Positions 36,181 through 45,389 of a DNA stretch of 46,396 bases are shown here, piece after piece. The stretch comes from Bacteroidales bacterium (GTDB lineage: Bacteria > Bacteroidota > Bacteroidia > Bacteroidales > P3). The position numbers and the translations under genes are program-made. The stretch lies in NCBI GenBank assembly GCA_024681475.1, contig JAILAT010000002.1:1-46396 (forward strand), in the 5' to 3' direction. The first letter of the stretch is position 1. The number at the start of each line of letters is the position of its first letter. The notes beneath the pieces are model-generated. The model was given only the letters and a program-made list of their open reading frames with translations, was not told where the DNA came from and searched no databases.

Positions 36181-37140
36181 ATGATTCAAATCATCATCAG
36201 CAACCAGACCAATCCCTACTGGAATGTGGCGCTTGAAAACTACCTTGTGGCGCAGTGTGACGATTGTATGACCCTGTATCTATGGAAAAATCGTCGCACC
36301 GTTGTCGTGGGACAGAACCAGAATCCTTTTGCCGAATGCAATGTGGATACCCTGTTGGCCGATGGAGGATACCTCATGCGTCGCAGCACCGGCGGGGGCG
36401 CCGTATATCACGACGACGGCAACATCAATTTCAGCTTCGTGGCTCCGGCAGAACGTTACGACCAAAACAAGCAGTTCCGTGTGATATGCCGCGCCCTTGC
36501 CGACTATGGGCTGACGGCGCAGGTCAGTGGCCGCAACGACATGACTATCGACGGACGCAAATTCAGCGGCAACGCTTTTTCGCGCAACGGGCAGCGACTG
36601 CTCCATCATGGCACAATCCTCATTGGCGGCAATATTGTCGACATGCAGCGCTATCTGAAAGTCAAGCCGGCCAAACTGCAGAAACATGGGGTACAGTCGG
36701 TACAGAGCCGTGTGGTGAATCTCAAAGAGCTTGCCGATGTGACCAGCGAGAATATTGTGCCGCATCTTTGCGCTGCATTCGAGGCAGAATATGGCGAGAA
36801 GGCCCAGCGGGAGTCTTTCGACGAGATGCTGAAAAAGCCCGAGGTGGTGGCCTTGTATGACAAGTTCAGCAGTGATGCATGGCTTTATGCGCGCTGGCGC
36901 AACTTCACGGCACAGCACAGCGCGCAGTTTGCATGGGGCGGCGTGGAGCTCTCGGTTGTCACCGACCAGCAGCGCGGTGTCATCACCGATGTGCAGTTGG
37001 CTACCGATGCGTTGGAAACCACGCTGTGCAGCACGCTGGACACACTGCTGATCGGCCAGAGTATCCGCACCCGGCCGGAGCTGCCGGAGACATTGGCTTC
37101 CAGAGAAATGATTGAAGATATTTTATCCTTGATATATTAA
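36181..37140 (+). CDS. lplA: Lipoate-protein ligase A
   Basis: The 319-residue enzyme attaches lipoate to lipoyl domains. The conserved LMRRSTGGGAVYHDDGNINF segment (about 61-80) binds lipoyl-AMP, NKQF and RNDMTIDGRKFSGNAFS follow, with the catalytic lysine in GRKFSGNA. The accessory C-terminal domain (about 240-319) is present. It starts 23 nt after porQ and its ATG is unambiguous. Possible substrates (glycine cleavage H protein, oxoacid dehydrogenases) are not in the window. Confidence 0.94.
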   Translation: MIQIIISNQTNPYWNVALENYLVAQCDDCMTLYLWKNRRTVVVGQNQNPFAECNVDTLLADGGYLMRRSTGGGAVYHDDGNINFSFVAPAERYDQNKQFRVICRALADYGLTAQVSGRNDMTIDGRKFSGNAFSRNGQRLLHHGTILIGGNIVDMQRYLKVKPAKLQKHGVQSVQSRVVNLKELADVTSENIVPHLCAAFEAEYGEKAQRESFDEMLKKPEVVALYDKFSSDAWLYARWRNFTAQHSAQFAWGGVELSVVTDQQRGVITDVQLATDALETTLCSTLDTLLIGQSIRTRPELPETLASREMIEDILSLIY

Positions 37141-37151
37141 TAGTCACAGAT

Positions 37152-37319
37152 ATGAAGAAAGAGTATGTTGCACCCGAGATAGTGTTCGTGAAAGTAGCTG
37201 TCGAAAGAGGGTATTGTGTCAGCATGGTTGAAGAGAACCGGATGTTCGAAGCCAATAGTGTTGACGAGTCCAACACAGCGTCGTCCTATTCGGAGACGGG
37301 CTGGACCTGGGATTGGTAA
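37152..37319 (+). CDS. 55-residue peptide of the MKKxYxxPxI type (unknown function)
   Basis: The small frame runs from ATG 37152 to TAA 37319, 11 nt past lplA. The N-terminus MKKEYVAPEIVFVKVAVERG resembles a family of very short Bacteroidales proteins that share a basic start, a Pro-rich strand and a variable, polar tail. The C-terminus is Ser/Asn/Glu-rich and ends GWTWDW. There is no signal peptide. The sequence could be a peptide precursor or a small cytoplasmic protein. It converges with the large T9SS cargo gene, 6 nt apart. I cannot assign a function. Confidence 0.6.
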   Translation: MKKEYVAPEIVFVKVAVERGYCVSMVEENRMFEANSVDESNTASSYSETGWTWDW

Positions 37320-37325
37320 ATACTT

Positions 37326-40300
37326 CTATCTCAGCAGCAAGACGCTTCCCTTGGCAGTCCGCTCCTGTCGCGGCTGCGCGAGGGTGGTGTAGCGCATCAC
37401 CCACACATAGGCGGCTTGTTTGCAGGCTTTTCCTTTACATGTTCCGTCCCACGAGCCCGTGAGCCCGTCAAAGGAGGCCATCAGGTTGCCGCCGCGATCG
37501 TAGACCCACACGGTGGCCGTGGCCAGCTCGTTGCTTTTGATGACGAATTCCCGGTTCTGGTTTTCATTGGGAGTGAAAGCGTTGGGTGCCCACAGCACCG
37601 AACGGTCTGCCCGCACGAGCCCGAAGGCGGTGTCGGTGCAGTCATGCAGGCTGACGGCGATAAGCATCACGAGCACAGAGTCTTCTTCCATGGGGTAGGC
37701 AAAGTGCACGATAGCAGCGGTGTCGGTCAGGCCCATGTATTGCCACAGGCGGCTGCGCCCACCAGATTCGTCGCGCAGCTCCACTTCGTGGTCGTCGTAG
37801 GTGACAATGGGAGGCTGTATCTCCATGATGGCTTGGAAGTTGCTGGTGATGATGAGGTCGAGATGAATGACGGAGTCGCAGCCGTTGACATTGTATACGA
37901 TGCTGGGTAGATTGGTTGATTCGGTGTAGGTCACACCATCCTGCCATGTGTAAGGACTTCCATTGCAGATGCGCACACTATGGGTATTGTGGTAAGCGGG
38001 CTTCACCCACAGGTGCAGCGTCTCGTTGCTGTCGCATCCCTGTGAGGTGTGATCTTCGTATAAGTATATTCCGTTGAGGGTGAGTTCGTTGTCGTGCCAC
38101 ATGAGACTATGGTCCGAGCAGATGGTGTCGTATAGTTGGTTGTCGTATACAGGATGTATGATGAGATGGAGATACGTGTTGCTGTCGCATCCCAGCGATG
38201 TGAGGTTCTCGTTGATGTAGTCTCCGCTCTCCATGTCGTTGTTGTAGGTGGTGTCTCCTTGACAGGCAACAATTGTGTCGTAGATGATGTAACTGGGTAG
38301 TACATTGAGATTTAAGATAATGATACTGTCTGCACCGTGGATGTTTTGGAGCGCGAAGGAAATGCTGTCGGCATGGGTGAATGTGGTGTTTTCCCATACG
38401 ATTGGCAATTGGTTGGAACATACTGTGCTGTCGAGTTGCACGGTGTCGTTGTTCCATATGTGCAGATGGAGTGTCACAACGCTGTCGCAACCTTCCTGGC
38501 TGCTGAAAAGTACAGGCGCTCCGTCGGTGGGACGAATGAACCGTCTGTCGCCGAGAATGTAGGGTAGCATCGGTTGTGCAATGGTGTCGAAGAGGTCAGT
38601 ATTGTAGGTGCTATTGATATTGAAAATGAGGTGGATATGATGGCAGTCGTGGACCATGTCATACACACCTGCCGAGTAGAAAGAGCTGTCGTACAAGGTG
38701 TAGGGGAGCTCGTTGTCGCAGACGGCAACCTGTAGAGTGTCGTAAAATGTATGAGGTGGAATATTGATTGTCAAACTGGTTGAATCGACACAGTCGCCTC
38801 CGCCGATGCTTGCATAGAGGGTTACGTGGTGTTGCCCCGGGGCCATTGATACTAGTGGATTTCTCTCAGTGGTCTCGATGTTGTTGTCGATGCGCCAGAG
38901 GGTCTCCTCACAGGGAAAGTCCGTAAGGTTGTTGTGTCCCTCGTCGGTGCTCACCACGCTGTAGTCGAGCAGGCGGACCATCGTGTTGCAGTCGTCGTCG
39001 CCTGCTGTTTCCCAACCTGCTATTGCGGCGGGCCAGCGGTGGCCCGCTATGGCAGTCAGGATGAATGAACAGCTGGTGTTGGTGCTGGTGGTGTAGATGC
39101 ATTCGCAGTGGTATATGCCAGAGTCGACCACAAGCAGCGAGCGACCGGTGCCGAGAGTGACGCCCGGAGCGTCAGCTTTGTACCATCTGTATAAGAAGCC
39201 GTCAGGAGCGGTAAAGGTGTTTGTATCCACGTCGCCACATTCGGAAGATACAATCTGCTTCTGGTTACATTCGAGCACATAGTATGCATAGGAGGAATGA
39301 CCTCCAGGTACGCAGTCGTAAGTTTGCAGGTTGACATATATGTCCTGGTCGTGAAACGGACCCAGGTCAAATCCCACAGTGGTCCAGTCTTTCCATAGCC
39401 ATTGGTATTGGCCTATGTTCCACCCCAAGTTATTGTTGCTTACAAAGAGGGCATAGAAGCAAGCGTCGCTTAGAGGGTATCCCAGGGAATCCAAAATACT
39501 AAAGGTGAACTTAGGCTGTTGTTCAAACGAGTGATTGGGATTCTCCATCAGGGCGGCGTATTTCAGGATGAGGAGGTCGTGGTTCATGGTGTCCACATGC
39601 ATCCGGTAGCTGATGCCTTCAGTGGTTCCTCCTGTCAGGGGTCCACCGATGCGTGCGGATGCGCTGTAACCCACTGGAATGGTGCGTAATTGGTTGTTGG
39701 TGTTGGGGTCGTACCTTAGGGTAGTGCACACGGTGTGGCGCGAGTTCGCATTGTCAGGACCGTTGTCGACTCGGGAGGTATGCTGGTGTGAATTATTCAA
39801 ACTGCCCCAATAATAGAGTGTGTTGCACGAGCCTTTTTGGGTGATGTCGATGCATGTCGAAGACGAATGTATGCAATCTAGTATTATGCTGTTTCGGGGT
39901 GCATAGGAAGGCTGGCACCCAACAACGTTGCTTCCCACACTATACCATACTTCAATGTCTCCTTCCAGAAATTGCAGGGTGTAGTGGGTGCTGTATGTGG
40001 TGTCGCGGTGTTGTACTGAACTGCCTACCAATCCCCAAATAATGTACCATTCCGTGGCGTCGCTTGAGTCGCTCCAGTTCAGATTGAGAATGCCGGTATT
40101 ATCGTTTTGATCGGCAGTGATGTTATATATCGACGAACAGCACGCCTTTGCGGTAAACTCAAAGCCCGAGCTACCATTGGTGTTGTCGCTGCTTGAGAAT
40201 AACAATAGTACTGTTCCGTGGCTTTCGTAATGAAGATGTCCGCTCCAACCAACGGTATTCAGAATATTCATGTTTGTCCCAGTGCCAGGAATGCCGTTCC

Positions 40301-40649
40301 CTTGGTCAATGAGGAAGAAAGTATTGCAGCCGACGACATCGAAGTCTCCGTCGATGGTGATGCCTTGGCCGCATTCCGATATGAATTGAAGTGTTATGTT
40401 GCAATCGGCCGGATAATTGCCTTGTCCTCCAGGGTCATAGATGGTGTAGGTCTCGCCTGCTTGCAAAACGTAGTTTTGGTTCCCCTGCGCAGAAGGAATA
40501 ATGACGTTCCCGTTTTGACCTTGGACGGCGGTAACGCCCAGCAGAATAGTCAACATCAGCACAACAAAACGTGACAGTCTCACCTTGGAACTTTGCACGT
40601 GAGGCTCCTTGAGGCAGGAATAATGCTCTATATGGTGATTATCCGGCAT
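37326..40649 (-). CDS. Giant T9SS cargo protein with gliding-motility-type (type B) C-terminus
   Basis: This 1107-residue protein has a hydrophobic segment at about 31-44 (FVVLMLTILLGVTAVQG) preceded by an unusually long 30-residue N-terminus, so the annotated ATG at 40649 may be upstream of the real start. Residues 46-175 look like a CUB-type beta domain. After an Ig-like middle there are at least four repeats of about 65-70 residues marked by GCDSxxxLxLxxxPxY and DTIC. The last 85 residues (VLWAPNAFTPNENQN, YDRGGNLMASFDG, KGSVLLLR) are a CHU_C/gliding-motility C-terminal domain, a T9SS type B sorting signal. Likely a surface adhesin; its partner is unknown. Confidence 0.9.
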   Translation of the reverse strand: MPDNHHIEHYSCLKEPHVQSSKVRLSRFVVLMLTILLGVTAVQGQNGNVIIPSAQGNQNYVLQAGETYTIYDPGGQGNYPADCNITLQFISECGQGITIDGDFDVVGCNTFFLIDQGNGIPGTGTNMNILNTVGWSGHLHYESHGTVLLLFSSSDNTNGSSGFEFTAKACCSSIYNITADQNDNTGILNLNWSDSSDATEWYIIWGLVGSSVQHRDTTYSTHYTLQFLEGDIEVWYSVGSNVVGCQPSYAPRNSIILDCIHSSSTCIDITQKGSCNTLYYWGSLNNSHQHTSRVDNGPDNANSRHTVCTTLRYDPNTNNQLRTIPVGYSASARIGGPLTGGTTEGISYRMHVDTMNHDLLILKYAALMENPNHSFEQQPKFTFSILDSLGYPLSDACFYALFVSNNNLGWNIGQYQWLWKDWTTVGFDLGPFHDQDIYVNLQTYDCVPGGHSSYAYYVLECNQKQIVSSECGDVDTNTFTAPDGFLYRWYKADAPGVTLGTGRSLLVVDSGIYHCECIYTTSTNTSCSFILTAIAGHRWPAAIAGWETAGDDDCNTMVRLLDYSVVSTDEGHNNLTDFPCEETLWRIDNNIETTERNPLVSMAPGQHHVTLYASIGGGDCVDSTSLTINIPPHTFYDTLQVAVCDNELPYTLYDSSFYSAGVYDMVHDCHHIHLIFNINSTYNTDLFDTIAQPMLPYILGDRRFIRPTDGAPVLFSSQEGCDSVVTLHLHIWNNDTVQLDSTVCSNQLPIVWENTTFTHADSISFALQNIHGADSIIILNLNVLPSYIIYDTIVACQGDTTYNNDMESGDYINENLTSLGCDSNTYLHLIIHPVYDNQLYDTICSDHSLMWHDNELTLNGIYLYEDHTSQGCDSNETLHLWVKPAYHNTHSVRICNGSPYTWQDGVTYTESTNLPSIVYNVNGCDSVIHLDLIITSNFQAIMEIQPPIVTYDDHEVELRDESGGRSRLWQYMGLTDTAAIVHFAYPMEEDSVLVMLIAVSLHDCTDTAFGLVRADRSVLWAPNAFTPNENQNREFVIKSNELATATVWVYDRGGNLMASFDGLTGSWDGTCKGKACKQAAYVWVMRYTTLAQPRQERTAKGSVLLLR

Positions 40650-40827
40650 CTTGTTGCTTTTTTTCTTTGTCGTTTTGCAGTCTTGTTTTTCTATTATGTC
40701 GCTTTTGGGGCCAAAATAGTTGCAATTATTGTGTTAAATAATGTTAATTTTTTCTAGGGTGGTTGATTTTCAATTGGATATGATTAGTTCAATTGCTGAC
40801 TGTCTTGCTGGTTTTCTCCAGAGAATA

Positions 40828-43020
40828 TCATCTCAGCAGCAGAACGCTTCCTTTCTCTTTTTGTGTGATGAGTGGCTGTGCTTTGGAGACGTAAGTGAGT
40901 AGCCAGACGTAGGCACCTTGCGGACAGGGTTTTCCGTCATTGGTGCCGTCCCATGAGTCTGTCAGGGCGTCAAAACTGGTGATATAGAGGCCACTGCGGT
41001 CATAAATGGTGATTTGGGCCTCGACGATGTCGTATGTTGCGATGGCAAATACGCGGTTTTGGTTCTCGTCGGGGGTGAAGACGTTTGGCACCCACACACG
41101 TGCCAAATCGGCTCGAATGACGACGCTCGTGTCGTCGCTGCAGCCTCCACGGCTGACAGCGTGGAGCGCTATCAGCATCGAGTCCACCTCAAGCGGATAG
41201 ACAAAATGCACTACGATGTTGGTGTCGCTCTCCCCACCGATGTCCCAGCTGCGCGAACGGCCATGCGAGATGTCCTCCAGGAGCACCTCTTGATTGTTGA
41301 AGCTGACGATGGTCGGCGTGGCGCGCATCCTGGCTTGGAAACTGTTGTCCACATTCAGTAGCAGGCGGTAGGTCGAGTCGCAGCCCCACATGTTCGCGTA
41401 TGTCATTGTCGGTGTGTGTGTTGTCTCTGTGTAGGTATTGCCGTCAATCCAGGTGTAGTCGCTGTTTGAGCATATCGTGACTTGCTGTTTCTCGAAAAAG
41501 GTAGGATGCACTACAAGGTCTAAGAGTATGTTCGAGTCGCATCTTGCAACTGTTTGATAGTGCGCTTCGTAGTGCCCTGTGGTGTTGATGGTCTGTCCGT
41601 CGAAAGTGATCGAGTCGTTGTCGCAGATGGTGTCTCTTCTGAGCAGTTCGTATACCGGATTGACCGTCAGCGAGTAGGTGACGATGCTGTCGCAGTGGTC
41701 TTCGCTTTCGAAGGGCAGGGTCCAGATGCCGCTCTCGGAGAATCCATAGTGTGTGGGGCTGCCTTCGCATACCACCTCGCGTTCAGTGGTGTTGTATGTG
41801 GGATGGATGACGAGGTTGAGGTTGAAACTGCTGTCGCAGTCGAAACTGGATAGCATGGGATCGCGGATGATGGTGCTCTCTGTGTAGGTTTGGCCCCACC
41901 ACTCGAACGAGCCGCAGGCGACGGTGTCGACAGTCCTGGTGTATGAGGGGTGGAAGCAGATGGTGGTGACGGTGTCGAGAGTGCCGCAAGAGGTGTTGAT
42001 GCGGAACAGGTACTGGATGCAGGTGTCGTGGTCCAGTCGCGAGGGCGCAGTGATCCTGAAGGTGGAGTCGTTGATGGTGCCGACATTGGGGCCAACCACC
42101 TGTCGTGAGTCTATCTGGCACGTGGTGGGGATGAGGCTGGGGTCGAGCGCCAGTTCCCATTCGAAGATATATCCGTTGTCGCCGCTCCATCCGTCGATGA
42201 CTTCGATGCGCCACGAGCCGTTGAGGGGACAACCTATGAGGCTTGAGAAACTCTGGTCGGGATGGTAGAAATGGGTGCCGGCGGCGACGTTGGAGGAGTC
42301 GACGCCCTGGTTGCCCCAAAAGCCTCCGCCAATATTGACGGTGTTGCCTGCACGGTAGATGATGCCGTCGCCGGAACCGTAGGTGTAGCCCGAATTGTTA
42401 TTGTTGCTCCAGCAGTAGTTCCATCCCGTGCCGGGAGCATTGTCCGGACGGTTGGAGTTGCAGGGATAAAGATAGTCTTCGTCATCGATGGGGTTGCCCA
42501 GAAAGGTGCCATTGTCCATGTTGTTGCCCTCCTGCCAGCCGCGACGGGATTGGGGAATGCTACTCGTGCAGTCCGAGGTGCCGTAACCGCTGAAGTTCAG
42601 TAGGCTGGCAGAGTGGTTGTTGGGGCAGGTGAGGTTGATGTGGATGTCGCCGATGTAAGAGTGTTCCATCTTGAGGCGTACATATTTGATGTCGTTCACT
42701 GAGGTGATGGTGCTGCCGGGACCACTGCTGGGAAAATCTGTGAAGACGACAGGCGACTGGTAGGAGCATCCCATCGTGCCACACGACACTCCATCGGGCA
42801 GGAATATGGTGTCAGCATGTCCCAGCGAGGCCTCGGGTAGCGAGATCTGCACTGTATTGGTGTCCGAGTGTCCGAAGGTGACCACAAACGACCGTCCTGC
42901 GCAGGCGTGCGGATAGAGGTTCAAACCCACAATCTCCTGCGCCGACAGCTTCAGCGTAAGCAGTAAGCACAGCGCCATGGCTGCCGATTTCCAGTTGTTT
43001 ATGGTTACTATTGTACTCAT
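40828..43020 (-). CDS. T9SS cargo protein with P-domain and gliding-motility-type (type B) C-terminus
   Basis: This 730-residue protein has a hydrophobic signal in its first 30 residues (AALCLLLTLKLSAQEIVG). Residues about 95-300 resemble a proprotein convertase P-domain: YVRLKMEHSYIGDIHINL, NHSASLLNFSGYG and GSWRIEVIDGWSGDNGYIFEWEL. Three or four CDS-type repeats follow (HPTYNTTERE, CDNDSITFDG, CDSTYRLLLNVDN). The last 90 residues (VWVPNVFTPDENQN, YDRSGLYITSFDALTDSWDG, KGSVLLLR) match the C-terminus of the 1107-residue neighbour. The two genes are paralogues in tandem, 178 nt apart on the minus strand. Confidence 0.9.
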   Translation of the reverse strand: MSTIVTINNWKSAAMALCLLLTLKLSAQEIVGLNLYPHACAGRSFVVTFGHSDTNTVQISLPEASLGHADTIFLPDGVSCGTMGCSYQSPVVFTDFPSSGPGSTITSVNDIKYVRLKMEHSYIGDIHINLTCPNNHSASLLNFSGYGTSDCTSSIPQSRRGWQEGNNMDNGTFLGNPIDDEDYLYPCNSNRPDNAPGTGWNYCWSNNNNSGYTYGSGDGIIYRAGNTVNIGGGFWGNQGVDSSNVAAGTHFYHPDQSFSSLIGCPLNGSWRIEVIDGWSGDNGYIFEWELALDPSLIPTTCQIDSRQVVGPNVGTINDSTFRITAPSRLDHDTCIQYLFRINTSCGTLDTVTTICFHPSYTRTVDTVACGSFEWWGQTYTESTIIRDPMLSSFDCDSSFNLNLVIHPTYNTTEREVVCEGSPTHYGFSESGIWTLPFESEDHCDSIVTYSLTVNPVYELLRRDTICDNDSITFDGQTINTTGHYEAHYQTVARCDSNILLDLVVHPTFFEKQQVTICSNSDYTWIDGNTYTETTHTPTMTYANMWGCDSTYRLLLNVDNSFQARMRATPTIVSFNNQEVLLEDISHGRSRSWDIGGESDTNIVVHFVYPLEVDSMLIALHAVSRGGCSDDTSVVIRADLARVWVPNVFTPDENQNRVFAIATYDIVEAQITIYDRSGLYITSFDALTDSWDGTNDGKPCPQGAYVWLLTYVSKAQPLITQKEKGSVLLLR

Positions 43021-43047
43021 AATATATTGACTTCTAGTTGATTCGGA

Positions 43048-44139
43048 CTATTCGTCGCTGCCGATATTGTCCATTAATGGGGCAATGGGATCGTCGTTCT
43101 TCTGTAATGGCGCGGCCTTCTTGGGTGTTACGGCTTCGGGATTGATATGCACATCCATTTGCGGATAGGGAATGCCGATGCCATATTCGTTGAAGGCCTT
43201 GTAAAGGTTTTCGCGGATGCGTTTCCAGATGGTCCAGTAGTCGTCCACCGAGGCCCAAACCCAGATGCTCCAGTCTACCGAGCTGTTGTTCAGGTCGCTG
43301 ACACAGATGCTGGGTGCAGGGTCGCGCTTCACCAAGGGGTCGGAGTTTATCACCTCTTCAATCACCTTGCGGGCGAAATCAAGGTCGGTGCCGTAGGCCA
43401 CGCTGGCCACGACGTCCAGACGGATGACGGGCTCCTTGGTGTGGTTGATGAGCGACTTGGTGGCCAGCTCACTGTTGGGCACGATGATGATGCGTCCGTT
43501 GAAGGGGCGTATCAGCGTGTGGAAGATGCGTATCTCTTTCACATAGCCTTTGTAGTTGCCGCACTCGATGTAGTCGCCAGCCTTGAAGGGGCGCATCAAC
43601 AGCAGGATGACGCCGCCGGCAAAGTTCTGCAGCGTGCCTTGCAAAGCCATGCCGATGGCCAAGCCGGCAGCACCCAGGATGGCGATGAACGAGGTGGCCT
43701 TGATACCGATGATGTCCATCACCATGATGACAAGCATCACCTTCATCAGCACGTCGACCAGTGAGGTGAGGAATCCCTTCAGTGTTGGCTCCGCGCCACG
43801 CTTCTCCAGAAGCTTCGTCAGCGTCTTCTTCAGCAGTTTGATAAGTTTCCAGCCTATCCACAGCACCGCGATGGCGCCAATCATCTTGGGCACGAATGCC
43901 ACCGAGATGTCCAGCAGCGACGACAGCGCGTCTTTTATCAATGTGTTCTCGCCGGTCACCACGGCCTTAAAGTCGTCGACATTCATGTGTGTCAGGCTGT
44001 CGACAAGAGTCTTCTTGATGCTGTCAGCCTCAATGGCCGTCTGCACCAGTTCCGAGTTGCCCAACGAGTCCACCGTCGGTGCATTGGTGGCAGCCGCAGC
44101 TGCAGCCACCAGATTTCCAGTTTCGTCCAATAATAACAT
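43048..44139 (-). CDS. Mechanosensitive ion channel of the MscS family
   Basis: The 363-residue membrane protein has an N-terminal extension (about 1-70) with low-complexity AAAAAAT, then three transmembrane segments around 76-180 (AVLWIGWKLIKLLKK, LVDVLMKVMLVIMVMDI). The pore helix and hinge signature is ILGAAGLAIGMALQGTLQNFAGGVILL, followed by RPFKAGDYIEC and the cytoplasmic vestibule with PNSELATKSLINHTKEP. It releases solutes under hypo-osmotic stress. No gating regulator is adjacent. It is transcribed away from the repeat-rich region at 44140-44925. Confidence 0.95.
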   Translation of the reverse strand: MLLLDETGNLVAAAAAATNAPTVDSLGNSELVQTAIEADSIKKTLVDSLTHMNVDDFKAVVTGENTLIKDALSSLLDISVAFVPKMIGAIAVLWIGWKLIKLLKKTLTKLLEKRGAEPTLKGFLTSLVDVLMKVMLVIMVMDIIGIKATSFIAILGAAGLAIGMALQGTLQNFAGGVILLLMRPFKAGDYIECGNYKGYVKEIRIFHTLIRPFNGRIIIVPNSELATKSLINHTKEPVIRLDVVASVAYGTDLDFARKVIEEVINSDPLVKRDPAPSICVSDLNNSSVDWSIWVWASVDDYWTIWKRIRENLYKAFNEYGIGIPYPQMDVHINPEAVTPKKAAPLQKNDDPIAPLMDNIGSDE

Positions 44140-44291
44140 CGTTCTTAATTGTAGGTTATTATATATAGTTTCTTTTTAATATAGTTTAATATAGTGTTAA
44201 TTATTCAGTAACGCAATAAAACTCACATTATTGCGCTTCAAGTAAAAAAAACATTCATGTAGATGCTCCCCAAGCAATAAACCACAGGTGT

Positions 44292-44350
44292 TATCTAGTA
44301 GTATAGTATCGAGATATCTAGTAGTGTGGTATCGAGATATCTAGTAGTAT
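44292..44350. repeat. Tandem repeat of a 23-nt unit
   Basis: Copies at 44292-44314 and 44315-44337 (both TATCTAGTAG...ATCGAGA), and a partial third from 44338 to 44350. The CTAGTAG core resembles the short palindromic repeats at 6998, 14803 and 34534. Confidence 0.8.
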
Positions 44351-44397
44351 CGTGTTATCATGTAGTATCCATACCGTTCCCCATCCTTACAGAATCA

Positions 44398-44603
44398 TGG
44401 AGCCTGAGGCAAGAACTTTCCATAACCATGAAAACCAAGAAATTCCTCAAAACAGCGTACCAGAGGCTCTAGCTATCTATGACCATGAAAATCATTACCA
44501 TTGTCGGTATAACGTGCCGGAGGCACGTGCCCTCAATAACCCCACATGCCAGTGTGGGGTATCCTCATCGCCTAAACACAGCGTGCCGGAGGCACGCGCT
44601 CTC
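44398..44603. repeat. Four decayed palindromic units with CGTGCCGGAGGCACG-type hairpins
   Basis: The clearest hairpins are ACGTGCC-GGA-GGCACGT (44512-44528) and GCGTGCC-GGA-GGCACGC (44581-44597). The outer pair differs (A-T versus G-C), a compensatory change. Weaker relatives lie at 44398-44432 and 44455-44490. Between the two good copies is an 8-bp hairpin ACCCCACA/TGTGGGGT (44539-44546, 44553-44560). Units are about 58-70 nt apart. Confidence 0.65.
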
Positions 44604-44725
44604 TGCAAAAAGAAACGGATCGAAAAGGAGCAGTATAATACATCCTCCCGTGTGGTTTGCTACGTTCTTGAAATAATAACTCCAACGAAAAAAAAACACC
44701 ATTTCCCCTTTTTTTAAAAAAATAT

Positions 44726-44756
44726 TTTGTCAGATGAAAATAAATGCGTAATTTTG
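44726..44756 (+). promoter_or_regulatory. Bacteroidetes-type promoter of the FISUMP-like gene
   Basis: TTTG at 44726-44729, a 19-nt spacer, and TAATTTTG at 44749-44756. A 7-bp hairpin, CGCTTTC/GAAAGCG (44761-44767, 44776-44782), lies at the predicted transcription start, giving a leader of about 160 nt before the ATG. Confidence 0.75.
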
Positions 44757-44924
44757 CACTCGCTTTCGATAGGTAGAAAGCGTAAGCAAGAAAAGCATTG
44801 CGTTGTTGTCCTGCTATCGAAATCGGCAAAATTTCAAGAGGAAGGACCAAGCATTTGTATTTTTGCTTCATATTGGTATGAACTGATATTTTTAAAACAC
44901 TTTTTTTACTAAAATCAAACAACA

Positions 44925-45389
44925 ATGAAAAAAGTAATTGTTTTAGTAGCGATATGTCTGATGGCACTGTCAATCAACGCACAAAGTTACGTGGACCTCG
45001 GGCTGCCAAGTGGTACAAAATGGAAGTCCACAAATGAAAAGGGCGGCTTCCTTACTTATGATGAAGCAATCTCTAAGTATGGAGACAAGTTGCCGACCCG
45101 GGAACAATATGAGGAACTGAAAGAGAAGTGCACTTGGGTGTCAACTGGCAATGGTTGCAATGTATACGGTCCTAATGGTAACTACATATACATGCCCGCC
45201 ATGGGCTCACGTGGTTGTGATGGAAGTGTATACAGCTCAAACACCCTCGGCTACTACTTGTCGTCCACACGCAAGGATCCTGGCTACGTATGGTATCTCT
45301 TTTTCGCTGCGAGCCGTGTGAGTACCACCGTGAGCGTGGGTGAATCCTACCGTTGCGGAGGGTATTCCATCCGTTTGGTCCAAGATTGA
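44925..45389 (+). CDS. Small secreted FISUMP-like domain protein
   Basis: This 154-residue protein has a signal peptide (1-20, ending INAQ). It contains YVDLGLPSGTKWKSTNEKGG, TREQYEELKEKCTWV and GYYLSSTRKD, the pattern of the Fibrobacter succinogenes major paralogous (FISUMP) domain found in many secreted Bacteroidetes proteins. It is shorter than most members and lacks repeats or a visible sorting tail. Function unknown; export by Sec is likely. It follows a strong promoter and a long leader. Confidence 0.8.
   Translation: MKKVIVLVAICLMALSINAQSYVDLGLPSGTKWKSTNEKGGFLTYDEAISKYGDKLPTREQYEELKEKCTWVSTGNGCNVYGPNGNYIYMPAMGSRGCDGSVYSSNTLGYYLSSTRKDPGYVWYLFFAASRVSTTVSVGESYRCGGYSIRLVQD

Larger units (their letters stand above)
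44140..44924. other. Repeat-rich intergenic region (785 nt)
   Basis: No protein gene is supported here. From left to right it holds an AT-rich stretch (44140-44290), 2.6 tandem copies of a 23-nt unit (44292-44350), four decayed palindromic units (44398-44603), a promoter (44726-44756) and the 5' leader of the FISUMP-like gene. The open frame across the palindromes encodes only repeated VPEARAL-type phrases read off the DNA repeats. Confidence 0.75.

Noticed and set aside
44292..44603. CRISPR array
   Set aside because: Units are short, decayed and of two different kinds; spacers are not of uniform length, and no cas gene is present.
44352..44717. Protein with repeated VPEARAL phrases
   Set aside because: The frame follows DNA palindromes, has no signal or domain, and lies where a promoter and a leader are found.
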